A DNA stretch of 64,000 nucleotides. Source: Tilletiopsis washingtonensis (taxonomy: Eukaryota > Basidiomycota > Exobasidiomycetes > Entylomatales). Numbering within the stretch: the stretch's first letter is position 1; each line of letters starts with the position of its first letter. The notes under the pieces are model-generated. The model was given only the letters and a program-made list of their open reading frames with translations. It did no database searches and had not been told where the DNA came from. Location of the stretch: the NCBI RefSeq assembly GCF_003144115.1, contig NW_020312005.1:32362-96361 (forward strand). The letters run 5' to 3'. Made by a program: the position numbers and the translations under genes. Below, one piece after another: positions 53,407 through 63,749 of this stretch.

Positions 53407-53734
53407 TGATGACCAGATCAAGTGCGAGCGCCAGGCGCGTGTATGAGGAGGCATGCTTATGCACGATGGGTGTGCGGACAGCGGAGACGTACAGGACGGA
53501 CAGGACAGACGGCGGAGCTAGAGCACTCTAGGATTCCGAACGGGCCAGTGCGGACACTTGTCTGTCCGGGGCTGCCCAAGAGCTCTTTTGGCTGTGTCCG
53601 AGCTCTTTTGGCTGTGTCCAGAGCTGCAACAGCCCCGCGCCGTTCCGGCTCGGGATTTTGGAGCTTGAGGGGCTCCCGGCGGAGAACTCCGCGCGCGTTT
53701 GAACGCCCCTCTCAGGCGGCAGCGTGCCTGTCCT
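53407..53734. terminator. Convergent 3' regions (TRM11 / HAP5), with tandem 20-bp repeat
   Basis: Both 3' UTRs lie here. GAGCTCTTTTGGCTGTGTCC occurs twice head-to-tail at about 53580-53619, and GGACGGACAGGACAGAC-type short repeats at about 53490-53512. No gene seen. Confidence 0.5.
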
Positions 53735-54875
53735 TCACTCCTCGACGCCCACTCTGAGCCACTTAGCCAGTTCCTCCTCTCTCGCCTCTCTCCCCTCCAC
53801 TCCCTCTTCTTCTGCATCTGCCGTCTCGCCCACCTCGCCTGCTTCCTCCTCTCCCTCCTCCGCGTCCGCGTCCGCGGCGCCCTTGCCCCTGCTCGCGCGT
53901 GCATTCTCCGCGACGACGTCGATGAGGAAGTCGAATAGATCGCTCTTGGACAGCGCGCCTTCGACGTCGGAACGCAGCAGGGTGCGCCGCCGGGCTGCGG
54001 TGGCGTGAAGGTAGGCGCGGCAGGTGAGGTCGGCTATGAAGACTATTGAAGAGGAAGAAGGTGAAGCCAGGTCAGCGAGCGTCGGCAGTGCCATTTGAGT
54101 GCAGGCCATCTCACCCTCGCAAGCACGCGCAAAGATGATGGGCGCCTCGGCAGAGATCATCTTTTAGTCGAGCACAGCGTCAGCGCTCGCCCTCGCAGTC
54201 GGTCTCGCTTCTGAGCTGGCAGCACAGCAGGAAGAGTGGGCCGGTTGAGCAAGACTCACCTTGATCTCGTCGTCCTCCTTCATCACTTTCTGTAGAGGCG
54301 CATATGAGAGAAGAGTCAGTCGTCGCTTCCGTCGAGGAGCTGTCTCTTTGCTGGCGCTGCCCCCTCCAAGCAGAAACGTGCGCTGCCCAGCGCCAACGAG
54401 CCAAGGCAGTGATTACTGCTCAGCCATCGTCCCTCTTCTCTCCGCCAGGACCTCACTTTCGCACGCTCAGCCAAGCTGCTCACGCGTGCTCGCAGCTGAC
54501 GGCTTTCCAGGCTCTGTCGTTCTGCAGCTGTCCCAGAGCACGACGGAGTGCACGAAGACTCACCTTGATGCGCGCCAGCGGCAGTTGTCCCGGGCCCGGC
54601 TTGAACTTCTCTCCGGGCGCCGAGGCTGGCGCTACTGGCGCCGCCTCCTTCCTCTTGCCCTTGCCCTTTCCCTTGCCCTTCTTGCCCTCCTCCTCCTCCT
54701 GCGCAGCAGCAGGCGCGATCGACGGTCCAGCGGAAGAAGAGGCGCGCTCGGCGTCCTCCTCGACGCTGCGCATCTGCGCCTGCCAGAAGCGCGTGTGGAA
54801 GGTGGCCAACGTGTCGGTGGGCAGCACAAGTGGGCCCGAGGAGGGCGGCGGCGGGAGCGGCTTGCGCGAGGGCAT
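53735..54875 (-). CDS. HAP5: CCAAT-binding factor subunit HAP5 / NF-YC
   Basis: Histone-fold subunit of the HAP2/3/5 complex that binds CCAAT boxes. Exons 54875-54564, 54289-54260, 54160-54115 and 54042-53735 give 231 aa. FHTRFWQAQMRSVEED is the conserved helix before the histone fold. [20 protein letters not shown] and MISAEAPIIFARACE then match NF-YC (normally [24 protein letters not shown]). VFIADLTCRAYLHATAARRRTL and SDLFDFLIDVV complete the fold. The 30-nt and 46-nt exons are fixed by this match. Intron 2 ends in an AAAAG acceptor. The tail is strongly acidic (DADAEEGEEEAGE). The first intron is 274 nt. Lys-rich KKGKGKGKGKRK lies before the fold. Confidence 0.9.
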
Positions 54876-55097
54876 GGCGTGTGAGGTGGGAGGCGGAGGA
54901 TGAGGTGCGGAGAGGAGGTCGAGTGGAGGCTTCTAGCGTCAGGTCAGCCCCGCACTTCAGATGCAGCCGAACATTCTCGGGCGATCCGGCTGTGTCGGGC
55001 CGGCGACGGAAGCGGCGGCCGGCACAGCCGGGCTGCCAAGAAGCACCGCGCAACCCGGCTTCCTCCAACACCACCACCTCACCCGCCCGCTCCCGCC
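54876..55097. promoter_or_regulatory. Compact bidirectional promoter (HAP5 / thioesterase)
   Basis: Only 222 bp separate the two divergent ATGs, so the core promoters must overlap or abut. No TATA box is evident. Confidence 0.5.
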
Positions 55098-56093
55098 ATG
55101 CTCGCACGCGCAGGCCTGCGCCGCGCCGCACCTCTGCGGCAAGCTGTCGCTGCGGCGCGCTGTGCCAGCAGCGGCAGCCCGGTGCCGCCGCCCACCGCGT
55201 CGCCGCCGCCGCGGCAGCAGCGCGGCGGCCTCGTGCGTGCCCTGGCGCTCGGCCTCTTCGGCGCCTCGGCCTACGCGCTCGGCTCCATCTACCCGCCCTC
55301 GCTCGTCTCGCTCCTCTACCCGCAGCCGGCGCCGCCGCGCCTCGCCGCCGACTCGCCCGAGGGCAAGGCGCACACGCAGCGCATCGAGAAGGAGCTGCTG
55401 GCACTGCCCGAGGTCGCCCAGCTGCGCAGCCTCGCGTCGCCGGCCACGGGCGCCTCGGCGCTTACGCACAGCGGCAAGTCCGTCGCTTCCATTGCGCCGG
55501 GCGCCAATGCCGTCACTACGCCGCCAGCGACGTCGGCCAACCCGCAGAGCACGTCGCACTACCTCGCCTCGCGGCCCTACGCGCGCTTCCCGCCGCAGAA
55601 GGCCATGCACTCGCTCACCGCCGGCGCCCTGCGCGGGCCGGGTCTCTTTGCCGTGCCGCCGCTCGTGCTCTCCCTCACGCCGCACGGCGCCGCGGCGACG
55701 GGCGGCAGCGAGGGCGACGCGGCGGCCTTCCTGCACCTGGGCCGCAGCATGTGCGGCCACGACGGCCTCATTCACGGCGGCCTGCTCGGCACCGTCATGG
55801 ACGAGACGCTGGCGCGCACGGCCTTCTACGCGCTGCCCTCGCGCGTCGGCGTGACGGCGCGCCTTGAGCTCGACTACCGCGCGCCCGTCAAGGCGGACCA
55901 GTTTGTCGTCGTGCGCACGCGCCGCATCGAGGCAAAGGGCCGCAAGGCCATCGTCGAGGGCACCATGGAGACGCTCGACGGCAAGGTCCTCGTCAACGCA
56001 AAGGCCATCTTCGTCGAGCCCAAGTTTGCCAAGCTGCTCGACACGAGCCTTGTCGCCAAGATTATGGACACGGAGGGGGAGGCGGCCAAGTAG
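55098..56093 (+). CDS. Mitochondrial hotdog-fold acyl-CoA thioesterase-like protein
   Basis: Predicted acyl-CoA thioesterase of the PaaI/THEM4 type. A single exon of 332 codons, unusual in this intron-rich window. MLARAGLRRAAPLRQAVAAARCASS is a mitochondrial presequence, followed by one span (LVRALALGLFGASAYALGSIY). The hotdog domain covers about 185-325. GHDGLIHGGLLGTVMDE (220-236) is its signature, with HGG and the acidic pair used in catalysis. RLELDYRAPVKADQFVVVRT and GRKAIVEGTMETLDGKVLVNAKAIFVEPK complete the sheet. Fungal FMP10-like proteins share this presequence-span-hotdog layout. The substrate chain length is not predictable. Confidence 0.82.
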   Translation: MLARAGLRRAAPLRQAVAAARCASSGSPVPPPTASPPPRQQRGGLVRALALGLFGASAYALGSIYPPSLVSLLYPQPAPPRLAADSPEGKAHTQRIEKELLALPEVAQLRSLASPATGASALTHSGKSVASIAPGANAVTTPPATSANPQSTSHYLASRPYARFPPQKAMHSLTAGALRGPGLFAVPPLVLSLTPHGAAATGGSEGDAAAFLHLGRSMCGHDGLIHGGLLGTVMDETLARTAFYALPSRVGVTARLELDYRAPVKADQFVVVRTRRIEAKGRKAIVEGTMETLDGKVLVNAKAIFVEPKFAKLLDTSLVAKIMDTEGEAAK

Positions 56094-56597
56094 AGCATGC
56101 GCATAGAGGACGCCATAGACATCGTGCAAGGTAGAGCCAAATCAATACACCGTCACCTTTCACTTGTGCCACAGAGCAGTGGTGCCGCAATGGGCGCTTT
56201 GGGCAGCAGAGTGACACGTGCATGCACGAGCGACCGAGTCCAGGCATGCGCTGCAGCGCTGCACCACGCCGCGCACACGCTTCTCGACGCACACAGGCAG
56301 ACTCAGAGCGCGCAGATTGACGGATTGATGCATTCGCGACCGCCTCTCACGTCAGCTTGATGAGGACAAACATGAACACCCAGCTCATGCGCCGAGCAGG
56401 TCCTCATGGCATGCGGCGGCCAGCGGAACGCCGACGAGCGCGGCGGGACCTCCACGGTCGAGTGCCGACTCGAGCTGCGCGGCGCGCGCGCCGCGCGCGC
56501 GCGCCGCGCGCACGGCCCGGCGTCTTGCTCTGCGAACACTCGGCGATCTCGGCGATGCCAGGCGCTCCTCTCCTCCGCACCCTCACACCCCGCAATC
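56094..56597. other. Interval with a GC-alternating tract
   Basis: About 0.5 kb between the thioesterase and the FGGY kinase. It includes 56477-56511, some 35 bases of only G and C in near-perfect alternation, with an embedded 20-bp palindrome. Otherwise no gene or TATA box. Confidence 0.5.
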
Positions 56598-58733
56598 ATG
56601 GCAGCGGCATCACACGACGAGCCGCTGTACCTCGGCATCGACGTGTGAGTGCGCCGCCCACACACACCGCCGCACGTGCTCACACGCCGCAGCGGCACGG
56701 GCTCGGCACGCGCGGCCCTCTTCTCGGCCAGCGGCGCGCTGCTCGGCGCCCACGCGCGCGCCACGACGACGTTCCGCAGCCCCGCCGACGCACGCGTCTT
56801 CGAGCAGAGCACCGACGACATCTGGGCCTGCATCGCCGAGTGCTCGCGCGCCGTGCTGCGCGACGCCCACGCGGCGCCAGCGCGCGTCAAGGGCGTCGGC
56901 TTCGACGCCACGTGCAGCCTGGCCGTCGTCGACGGCGCCGGCTCGCCCGTCGCCGTGTCGCCGACGCCGCAGGGCTGGGCGCACGGCACGCAGAACGTCA
57001 TCCTCTGGGCCGACCACCGTGCCGAGCAGGAGGCGCACGAGATCAACGCGTCGCGCAGTCGCGTGCTCGACTTTGTCGGCGGCACCATGTCGGTGAGTGG
57101 CGCGCGGGCGGCCTGCTGGCGGCGCCGCCCGGCTCACGCCTCGCCAGCTCGAGATGGAGCTGCCCAAGATCCTGCACCTCGCGCGGCGCATGCCGCCGGC
57201 GCTCTTCGCCCAGTGCCACTTCTACGACCTGCCCGACTTTCTCACCTGGCGCGCCACGGGCTCGCGCGCCCGCTCGCACTGCAGCCTCGTGTGCAAGTGC
57301 GCCTACGTGCCGCCCGGCGTCGTCGCCGACGGCGGCTCGTCGGGCTGGCAGCAGGACCTGCTGCGTCAGCTCGGCCTCGGGCAGCTGGTCGACGAGGGCT
57401 ACGCGCGCCTCGGCGGCGCGCCCGACGGCGACGGCGTCATTCTCACGGCCGGCCAGCCCGTCGCGCAGGGCCTCAGCGCACGGGCGGCTGCCGAGCTCGG
57501 CCTGCTGCCCGGCACGGCCGTCGGCAGCGCGCTCATCGACGCCTACGCCGGCTGGGTCGGCACCGTCGCGGCGCCTGCGACCAACGGCCCGTCAGCGGCC
57601 GCGGCTGTGGCTGCGGGCCTCGAGGCGAGCGAGGGCCGCCTCGCTGCCATTGCCGGCACGTCGACGTGCCACGTGCTGCAGAGCACGCAGGGCATCAAGG
57701 TCAAGGGCGTGTGGGGTCCGTACAAGAATGCCGTCTTTCCCGTGAGTCGCCTGAAGCCGGTAGATGTCTCGCGCTCATCTCGCGACGCAGGGCATGTGGA
57801 TGAACGAGGGCGGCCAGAGCTCGACGGGCCAGGTGAGTGCCGCAGTGGACACCGACCTGCGCTCTGCTGACTCTCGCGCAGCTCATCGACTTTATGATTG
57901 ACTCGCACCCCGCCTCGCCGGCGCTCAAGGCCGCGTGTGCCTCGACGGGCACGTCCGTGTTCGAGGCGCTGCACGCGCAGCTCGACGCGCAGCGCCTGGC
58001 TGCGGGCGTGGCGCACGACTCGTACCTCACGACGCACCTGCACCTCTACCCCGACCTGCACGGCAACCGCTCGCCGCTGGCGGACCCCAGCATGCGCGGC
58101 CTGCTCGACGGCCTGGCGCTCGACGCCAGCGTGCACGACCTGGCGCGCGTCTACTTTGCCACGCTCGAGGCCATTGCGCTGCAGACGCGGCAGATCATCA
58201 CGGCGCTGCGGCAGGAGGGGCACCGCATCGACGCGCTGTACATGAGCGGCGGCCACACGCGCAACCTCGTCTTTATGCAGCTGCTCGCCGACGTGTGCGC
58301 CATTCCCGTGCAGCTGCCGGCGAGCAGCAGCACGAGCGTCGTGCTCGGCGCCGCCATGCTGGGCCGCTTTGCGCACGAGACGAGCGACGGCGCCGCGCTC
58401 GAGTCGCAGGCGGCCGCCGAGGCGCACGCGCACAAGCACGCCGACCGGCTGTGGCACACTATGGTGCGTGCTCGCCGCCACCCCTGGCGCGCCCTCCCTG
58501 CTGACGCGGCACACAGGTCGACATGAGCAAGCCGGGCACGTTTGTGTTCCCGTCCGGCGACGCCGCGCTGACGCGCTTGCTGGACGCCAAGTACGCCGTG
58601 CGTAGCATGCTTTCCTTCGGCAGGGCGCCGCTGACCCCAGCCTCAGATCTTCCTCGACGCCATCGCGACGCAGCGGCGCTGGCGCGCGGCGATGGACGCT
58701 GCCGTGCAGCCGCTGCCGGCTGCGGCAGCATAA
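56598..58733 (+). CDS. FGGY-family carbohydrate kinase (ribulokinase-like)
   Basis: ATP-dependent sugar kinase; the closest types I recall are fungal/human FGGY D-ribulokinases (yeast YDR109C). Seven exons (56598-56644, 56693-57092, 57148-57741, 57791-57832, 57882-58463, 58517-58597, 58647-58733) give 610 aa. The phosphate-1 motif is LGIDVGTGSARAAL. GVGFDATCSLAVVD is conserved, and LWADHRAEQEAHEIN holds the catalytic-domain residues. GSALIDAYAGWVGTV supplies the substrate-binding Asp. AAIAGTSTCHVLQS is the phosphate-2 strand and LYMSGGHTRNLVFMQLLAD the adenosine motif. GMWMNEGGQSSTGQLID is diagnostic of the FGGY/ribulokinase branch. Intron junctions nearly all fall between codons. No targeting signal, so probably cytosolic. 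Confidence 0.88.
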
Positions 58734-58980
58734 GGAGGCGCAACGAAATGCGAGAGTGTGGGTGCGGCTGGCCGGGCGTCGAGAGAGGGGTGTGCTGCGC
58801 GCGGGCGGGACAGCAAATTGCCAACCTGGAAGGGCTCTTGCTCGAGGGCATTGCCCTGACCGAGCGCTATCGTGTGGAGTGCCTGCACAGACCAAAACGG
58901 AGCATGTGCGATATCTATAGACATGCGTTGAGAGGTGGACTAGAATACAGTGTGAGGTGACAGGAGAGTCAGAAGGGTGT

Positions 58981-61669
58981 TCAGGCCGAGGTGCCGTCTG
59001 CGTGACGATCAGATTGGCGGTCGTTGAGGGCGCTTGGGTCCCAGCTGGCCACGCCGGCAGCGTGCGTCGGGGCATCCTCGAAGAGAGCGCTGCCGAAGCC
59101 AGGCGTAGCCTTAGACTTGCGCTCCTTGCGAGCCGGCGTGTCCTCAAGCGCCAACTCTTCGCTGTCGTCGAGGCGCAGCTGCTCTGGCTCCTCGGCTCGC
59201 GGGCCGAGCAGGTTGCGCCAGAAGACGTTGAGCGCCTCGGCGCTGACGCGCGAGTCGTCTGCGCCGTCCGAAGCGGCCCATGCGCGTAGACGATGCGCCA
59301 CGTACTGCAGCGACGGCATGCGACGAAAGACGCCGCGCGCTGCGTTGAGCTCCTTGCTGTAGGCACGCCAGGTCAAGCTGGCCGGCGGGGCGTACTTGCG
59401 CATGGCGGGCGTTGCAGCAGAGGCAGCGGCAGAGCGGCGAGCACTGGCAGAGGCAGAAGCGGCGGCAGCGGAAGAGGCTCGGAGCACTGCCGAGATGCGG
59501 CCGTGCTCGCGGATGAGCTTGAGCGCGGTGCGTCCGGCGATGCCGGGCACGGTGCGGTTGAAGTCGGTGCCGCAGAGAAGCGCGAGCTCGAGCATGCGCT
59601 CCCAACTCTCGGCGTCGGCCTGTGCGGCCGCAGTGCTGCTCGCGTCGAGGCTCGCCGACACGTCGCCTGCGTTTTCGTCGGCAGAGCTGGGCGTAGCTTC
59701 ATCGTCGAGGATGTCCTCGCTCTCTGCTGCTGCGGCGTCGAGCGCAAGTTCCGGAACACTTGCGCCAGTCTGCTTTACGGCAGTTGAGCTAGTAGAAGCT
59801 GCTGCTGCTGCGAGAAGACACGGCATGTCAACATTGCATCGAGAAAGCGTGGCAGGTCCCGAGTCGATCTCAGCAAAGTCTCATACTGGCAGCATTAGAT
59901 GCACCATCAAAGCGACGAGTGCAAGGCAGCATGTCGCCACGCGTGCATGCGCCGCCGTGACGCTTCCTCAGCCCTTTTCCTATATGATCGGCGGCTTGGC
60001 CTTGCGGCACAGGCCGACGACGCCATCACTGACCGCTCGGTAAATCGCGACAAGACGCGAGCACTCACCAGCAACAGGCAGCGGCATGCTCTCCGGCGGG
60101 AAGAAGGCGTGCCTGACCTTGCGGCCATCGACGACCTGCAGCTTGCCGCCCAGCGCGCCTCGAATGAGTGGCACGTCGAAGAGCAACGTATCACTGTCCT
60201 CCGACACCACCGCATCTGCGTATCCGTCGCGCACAACGCGCGCACAGAGCGCCTCGGCCTCGTGTGCGCGCAAAGCATTTCGGGCGCCCGAGCCGGTGTA
60301 GAGCACCGGGATGTGATGCAGCGCACACAGCTCGGCTGCGAAAGGCACCACTGATGGCGGGAGCTTGGCGCTGGATCGCTCGTACGAGGCGCGCAGCTGC
60401 GCTTGCGAGACGGAGAGGGAGCTGAGCAGCTCAGCGGGCGCAGCGGCCTCGGCGAGAGCTTCGAGTGGCGCGGCTGCATCGCCAGTAGCTACGCTTGCTG
60501 CGCATTTAGGCTCCTCCTCGGCGTCTGCGATGCGTTGCGCCTCCGCAGCTTGCGTCTTCGCAACTTCGACCTCCTCGCTCTCGCGCGCCGTCTCCGTCTG
60601 CGTCTCCTCGACAATCTTGACAAGCGCCCTTGCTTCTTGCCCTGCCAGCAGCGCGGCGTACACCTGCGCCTCCTGCTGCGACAGCAGAGCCTGCCGTGGC
60701 GTCTCTGCATCTCGCTCGGTTCCGGCTGCGCCCGCCGCTGCAGCAGCATCGCTCTCGCCAGAGTGTGCAGAGTACGAGGCGCGCAGATGCGCTATTTGCG
60801 CTGCCAGCGCCAAGGCGGGCGATGTTTGCGCCTCGAGGATCTCGTCCCATGCGGCGCCGCTCTCCGCAGACGGCGCAGACGTCGTTCGTATTGGCACTGG
60901 CGAGAGCAGAGATGCGCGTGCGCCACTTGACTGCCGCTCGGCGTCGAGCACGTCGTCGATGTGCCGGCCCAAAGGCAGCGAAGAACGCAGCTCGTCTAGT
61001 AATGCCGGAGAGAGCGTCACGTCTTCCTCCTCGGGCAGGCGCGGCAAGCCCGACCGCGGCTCTGGGGCAAGGAGCTCGTCGAGCAGACTCAACGATGGCG
61101 GATCGGACGCGCTCGCCTGCTCCAGCGGCACGTCCCAGCGCCTCAGCCAGCGTGCGCACTCGGCGCGCTCGTCGGCCTCCATAGCCGCAAGCCTGTCAAG
61201 CGCAAGCTGCAGCTGCGTCAGGCGGGCCTGTCGTCTTCGCTCTGCCTCTGCTCGCTGGAGGATGCGAGCACGTGCGGCGCGGCGGCGCGCATGCTCGCGT
61301 GCCTTTTGCGGCAGGCGCGCCGTCGGCAGGGGATTGTCGAAGACGAGCAGCGGGCGGATGCGGTGTGTGCGCAGCGTGGCGAGAAAGGCGGAGAGGCCAA
61401 GCAGATGGCGATGCGGCGAGGCAGACGAGGAGAAGTGTAGGCGCGTAAGGAGCAATGTGCCGTCGCTGAGTGTTGCAGAGCATCAGCATGAGCATGTCCG
61501 CCGCGGCGCAGGCGGCACGGCGTAGCACTCACACGGCGACGCGCCTGCCCGCCAGCGCGTGCCAGCCGCTGCTGCTGGGCGCCGAGAGGTCGGTGACGGC
61601 GTCGGGCGCATGTGCGCGGATGAGGGCGAAGATGCCCTTGATGCCGTGCGCGCTCGGCGAAGGGCGCAT
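58981..61669 (-). CDS. XPG/Rad2-family structure-specific nuclease
   Basis: Predicted FEN/XPG-type endonuclease acting in DNA repair or replication. Exons 61669-61533, 61465-60069 and 59807-58981 give 786 aa. XPG_N is split over exons 1-2: HGIKGIFALIRAHAPDAV ... GRRVAVDGTLLLTRL, with the catalytic Asp after the splice, and LLVFDNPLPTARLPQKA. A spacer of about 300 acidic/Ala residues follows, as in XPG/Rad2 but shorter. XPG_I contains IPVLYTGSGARNALRAHEAE and YADAVVSEDSDTLLF. The H3TH part is LALLCGTDFNRTVPGIAGRTALKLI. The second active-site insertion before LLCGTDFN is long and acidic. The closest named orthologue is unclear (Rad2, Yen1 or a fungal-specific clade). It shares a 151-bp bidirectional promoter with ADE8. 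Confidence 0.82.
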
Positions 61670-61820
61670 GGCGGGCGCAGAGGGAGCTGGTGGCGAGAGG
61701 AGGCGATGCGGCGAGAGCAACACAACGCACGAGGAGCGCCGCCGCGAAGCTGTGCTGAATTCGCGCTTCTCGCTCGCGCCTCTTCTTCCTTCCGCTCCGC
61801 TCACTCGCACTCCTCTCGCC
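61670..61820. promoter_or_regulatory. Compact bidirectional promoter (XPG-like / ADE8)
   Basis: Only 151 bp separate the start codons of the nuclease and ADE8, forcing shared regulatory DNA. Confidence 0.5.
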
Positions 61821-62586
61821 ATGACATCGCCAGCCGACCGGCGCATCGTCGTGCTCATCTCGGGCTCCGGTGCGTAGCGTCGTCAAGCGGGTACGCTCTT
61901 GCGCTCACACTGCCACAGGCTCAAACCTGCAGGCGCTGCTGGACGCCGCCGGCTCCTCTTCGCTGCCCGGCGCACGCGTCACGCAGGTGCTGTCGAACCG
62001 CAAGGCCGCGTACGGCCTTGAGCGCGCTAAGAATGCTGGCGTGCCGAGCGCCACGCTGTCTTTGAGCCCATGGCTCAAGGCGCACCCCGGCTCGTCGCGC
62101 GACGACTACGACGGCCTGCTCGCCCAGGCCGTGCTGGCCGGCGGCGAGGGCAAGTCAGAAGAGGTGCTCGCAGCCGCACGCGAGGGCGCTGCTTCCTCGT
62201 CAAGCGCACCTGCAACTGCGCTGCCCGACCTTGTCGTGCTCGCCGGCTTCATGCACATCGTCTCGTCGGCCTTCCTGGCGCCGCTGCGGCGCGCCGGCGT
62301 GCCCGTCATCAACCTGCACCCGGCGCTGCCGACGCAGTTCGACGGCGTCGACGCGATTGGGCGCGCCTGGCGTGCGTTCCAGGACGGCACGCTCAAGGAC
62401 GGCAAGACGGGCGTCATGGTGCACGAGGTCATCGAGGAGGTGGACCGCGGCGCGCCCATTGTGGTGCGCGAGGTGCCGTGCAGGGAGGGAGAGAGCCTGG
62501 AGGAGCTGGAGACGCGCATCCACCAGGTGGAGCATGAGATCATCGTCGAGGCCACACGGGAGATGCTGCAGCGCAAGCAACGGTGA
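61821..62586 (+). CDS. ADE8: Phosphoribosylglycinamide formyltransferase (GAR transformylase)
   Basis: Third step of de novo purine synthesis, transferring a formyl group from 10-formyl-THF to GAR in the cytosol. Exons 61821-61869 and 61919-62586 give 238 aa. IVVLISGSGSNLQALLDA holds the GAR phosphate loop (SGSGSNLQ, 14-21). VLSNRKAAYGLERAKNAGVP follows, and LVVLAGFMHIVSSAFL is the folate-side strand. INLHPALPTQFDGVDA carries the catalytic Asn148 and His150, and GVMVHEVIEEVDRGAPI the catalytic Asp. It is a stand-alone monofunctional enzyme as in yeasts, unlike the trifunctional animal GART. An Ala/Ser insert (about 97-116) lengthens the middle. Confidence 0.95.
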
Positions 62587-62921
62587 GGAGGCAATGTCAC
62601 CAATCACAAGGCGCTGGCGTGATATGCATTGTCAGGGCATGAGGGCTGCGGCATCTATGAGAGGGATGGACGCGACGTCTATGAGCGACAGCGGGTGCGG
62701 GAATGCGTGGGGCCATGAGCGTGGCGTAGGTATGTAGCGGGGTCACTCTAGGTGGACGGAGCCATGCGCGAGTGTGGAACATGCGCGGCGGGTGACGCAG
62801 CATGGCGGAAGCAGGGCCAACGATGGGAGCATCTGCGCGGAGGAGGGATGCGCGAGTGTGTCGCATGTACGGCTCGCAGTGGAGCGGGCGAAGATGCGAA
62901 GATGGGAGCAGCGCAGCACGC
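62587..62921. terminator. Convergent 3' regions (ADE8 / small membrane protein)
   Basis: A 0.33 kb gap with no gene. It contains a loosely repeated GGATGCGCGAGTGTG-like unit at about 62762-62776 and 62847-62861. Confidence 0.35.
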
Positions 62922-63339
62922 TCAGGTCGCCAGGACCTCGTCGGGAAGGTAGATGCCCGAGTCGTCGCGCGAAAGCAGCTGCGGGCGCGGCTTGTGGCGC
63001 GGCGGCTGCGGACAGAGCCTGCGCAGCATCAGGTCGCTGAGCATGTTCTCCTCTGCGATCTCGAGCTGGTCCATCGAGTCCCAGCTCACTGCGAGGTGCG
63101 GATGCCTCAGCTATGGCACCTCGTGCGACGAGGCAGAGCGACTCACGTTGCGTAAAGTGGATCGTCACCCAGTCCATCACGCGCGACTGCGGCGCGAAGT
63201 GCAGAGCACACAGCGGCCCCGCGACGATGAGCACGCTCAGGATGCCGAGTGTGTTGAGCACAAGACGCTGTGCGCCGTCGAGCGCGTACAGGCCGATGCG
63301 CAGCGAGGGTGCGAGGGTGGAGCGGCGGGGACGGCTCAT
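62922..63339 (-). CDS. Small membrane protein, hypothetical (119 aa)
   Basis: I do not recognise the family. Exons 63339-63147 and 63088-62922 join in frame over a 58-nt intron with a standard donor and acceptor. The protein starts MSRPRRSTLAPSLRIGLYAL (basic, possibly mitochondrial) and has one span (LGILSVLIVAGPLCALHF). VMDWVTIHFTQ and an acidic amphipathic segment (SWDSMDQLEIAEENMLSDLM) come next. The end is Pro/Arg-rich, closing with DDSGIYLPDEVLAT. The contrast between basic N-terminus and acidic middle, and the clean splice, support a real gene. Possible roles (respiratory or import accessory factor) are only guesses. Confidence 0.6.
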
Positions 63340-63749
63340 GCTGGTAGCGCAGCTGCGGATGGATGTCTGGCACGCGAGACTACGAGGAGGATGACGCGGC
63401 TGGATGAAAGCGAGCAGATGCTGTGGCTGCTGGACGTGCGAGGATGTGCTGAGGTGGTGGTGAGAGCCCAGCCTAGCCTGAGCATCGTCGCTCCACTCTG
63501 TCAAATGGTAAAGGCCGCAGTCCAGATATGGCGCGGCTTACGATAAGGGCGAGCAAGGTACGGCCTCTGGCGCGGCCGCGTCGGAGCGCAATAGACTCGG
63601 AGCCGTGCGCAGTCAGAGTTTCCTTGTCTGCTCCTCCCGCGACCACCGCGCCGCTCCTCCTTTGTCCACAGCGCCACGGCCTGCCGCGTCTGCACTTCAA
63701 AAGGCGCTCAGCGCCGCCTGTCGGCTCCTCCCGCTCCACCACCTCCACC
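63340..63749. promoter_or_regulatory. Divergent interval at the right edge
   Basis: A 0.4 kb gap between divergent starts, with a CT-rich stretch just before the next ATG. No TATA box recognised. Confidence 0.35.
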
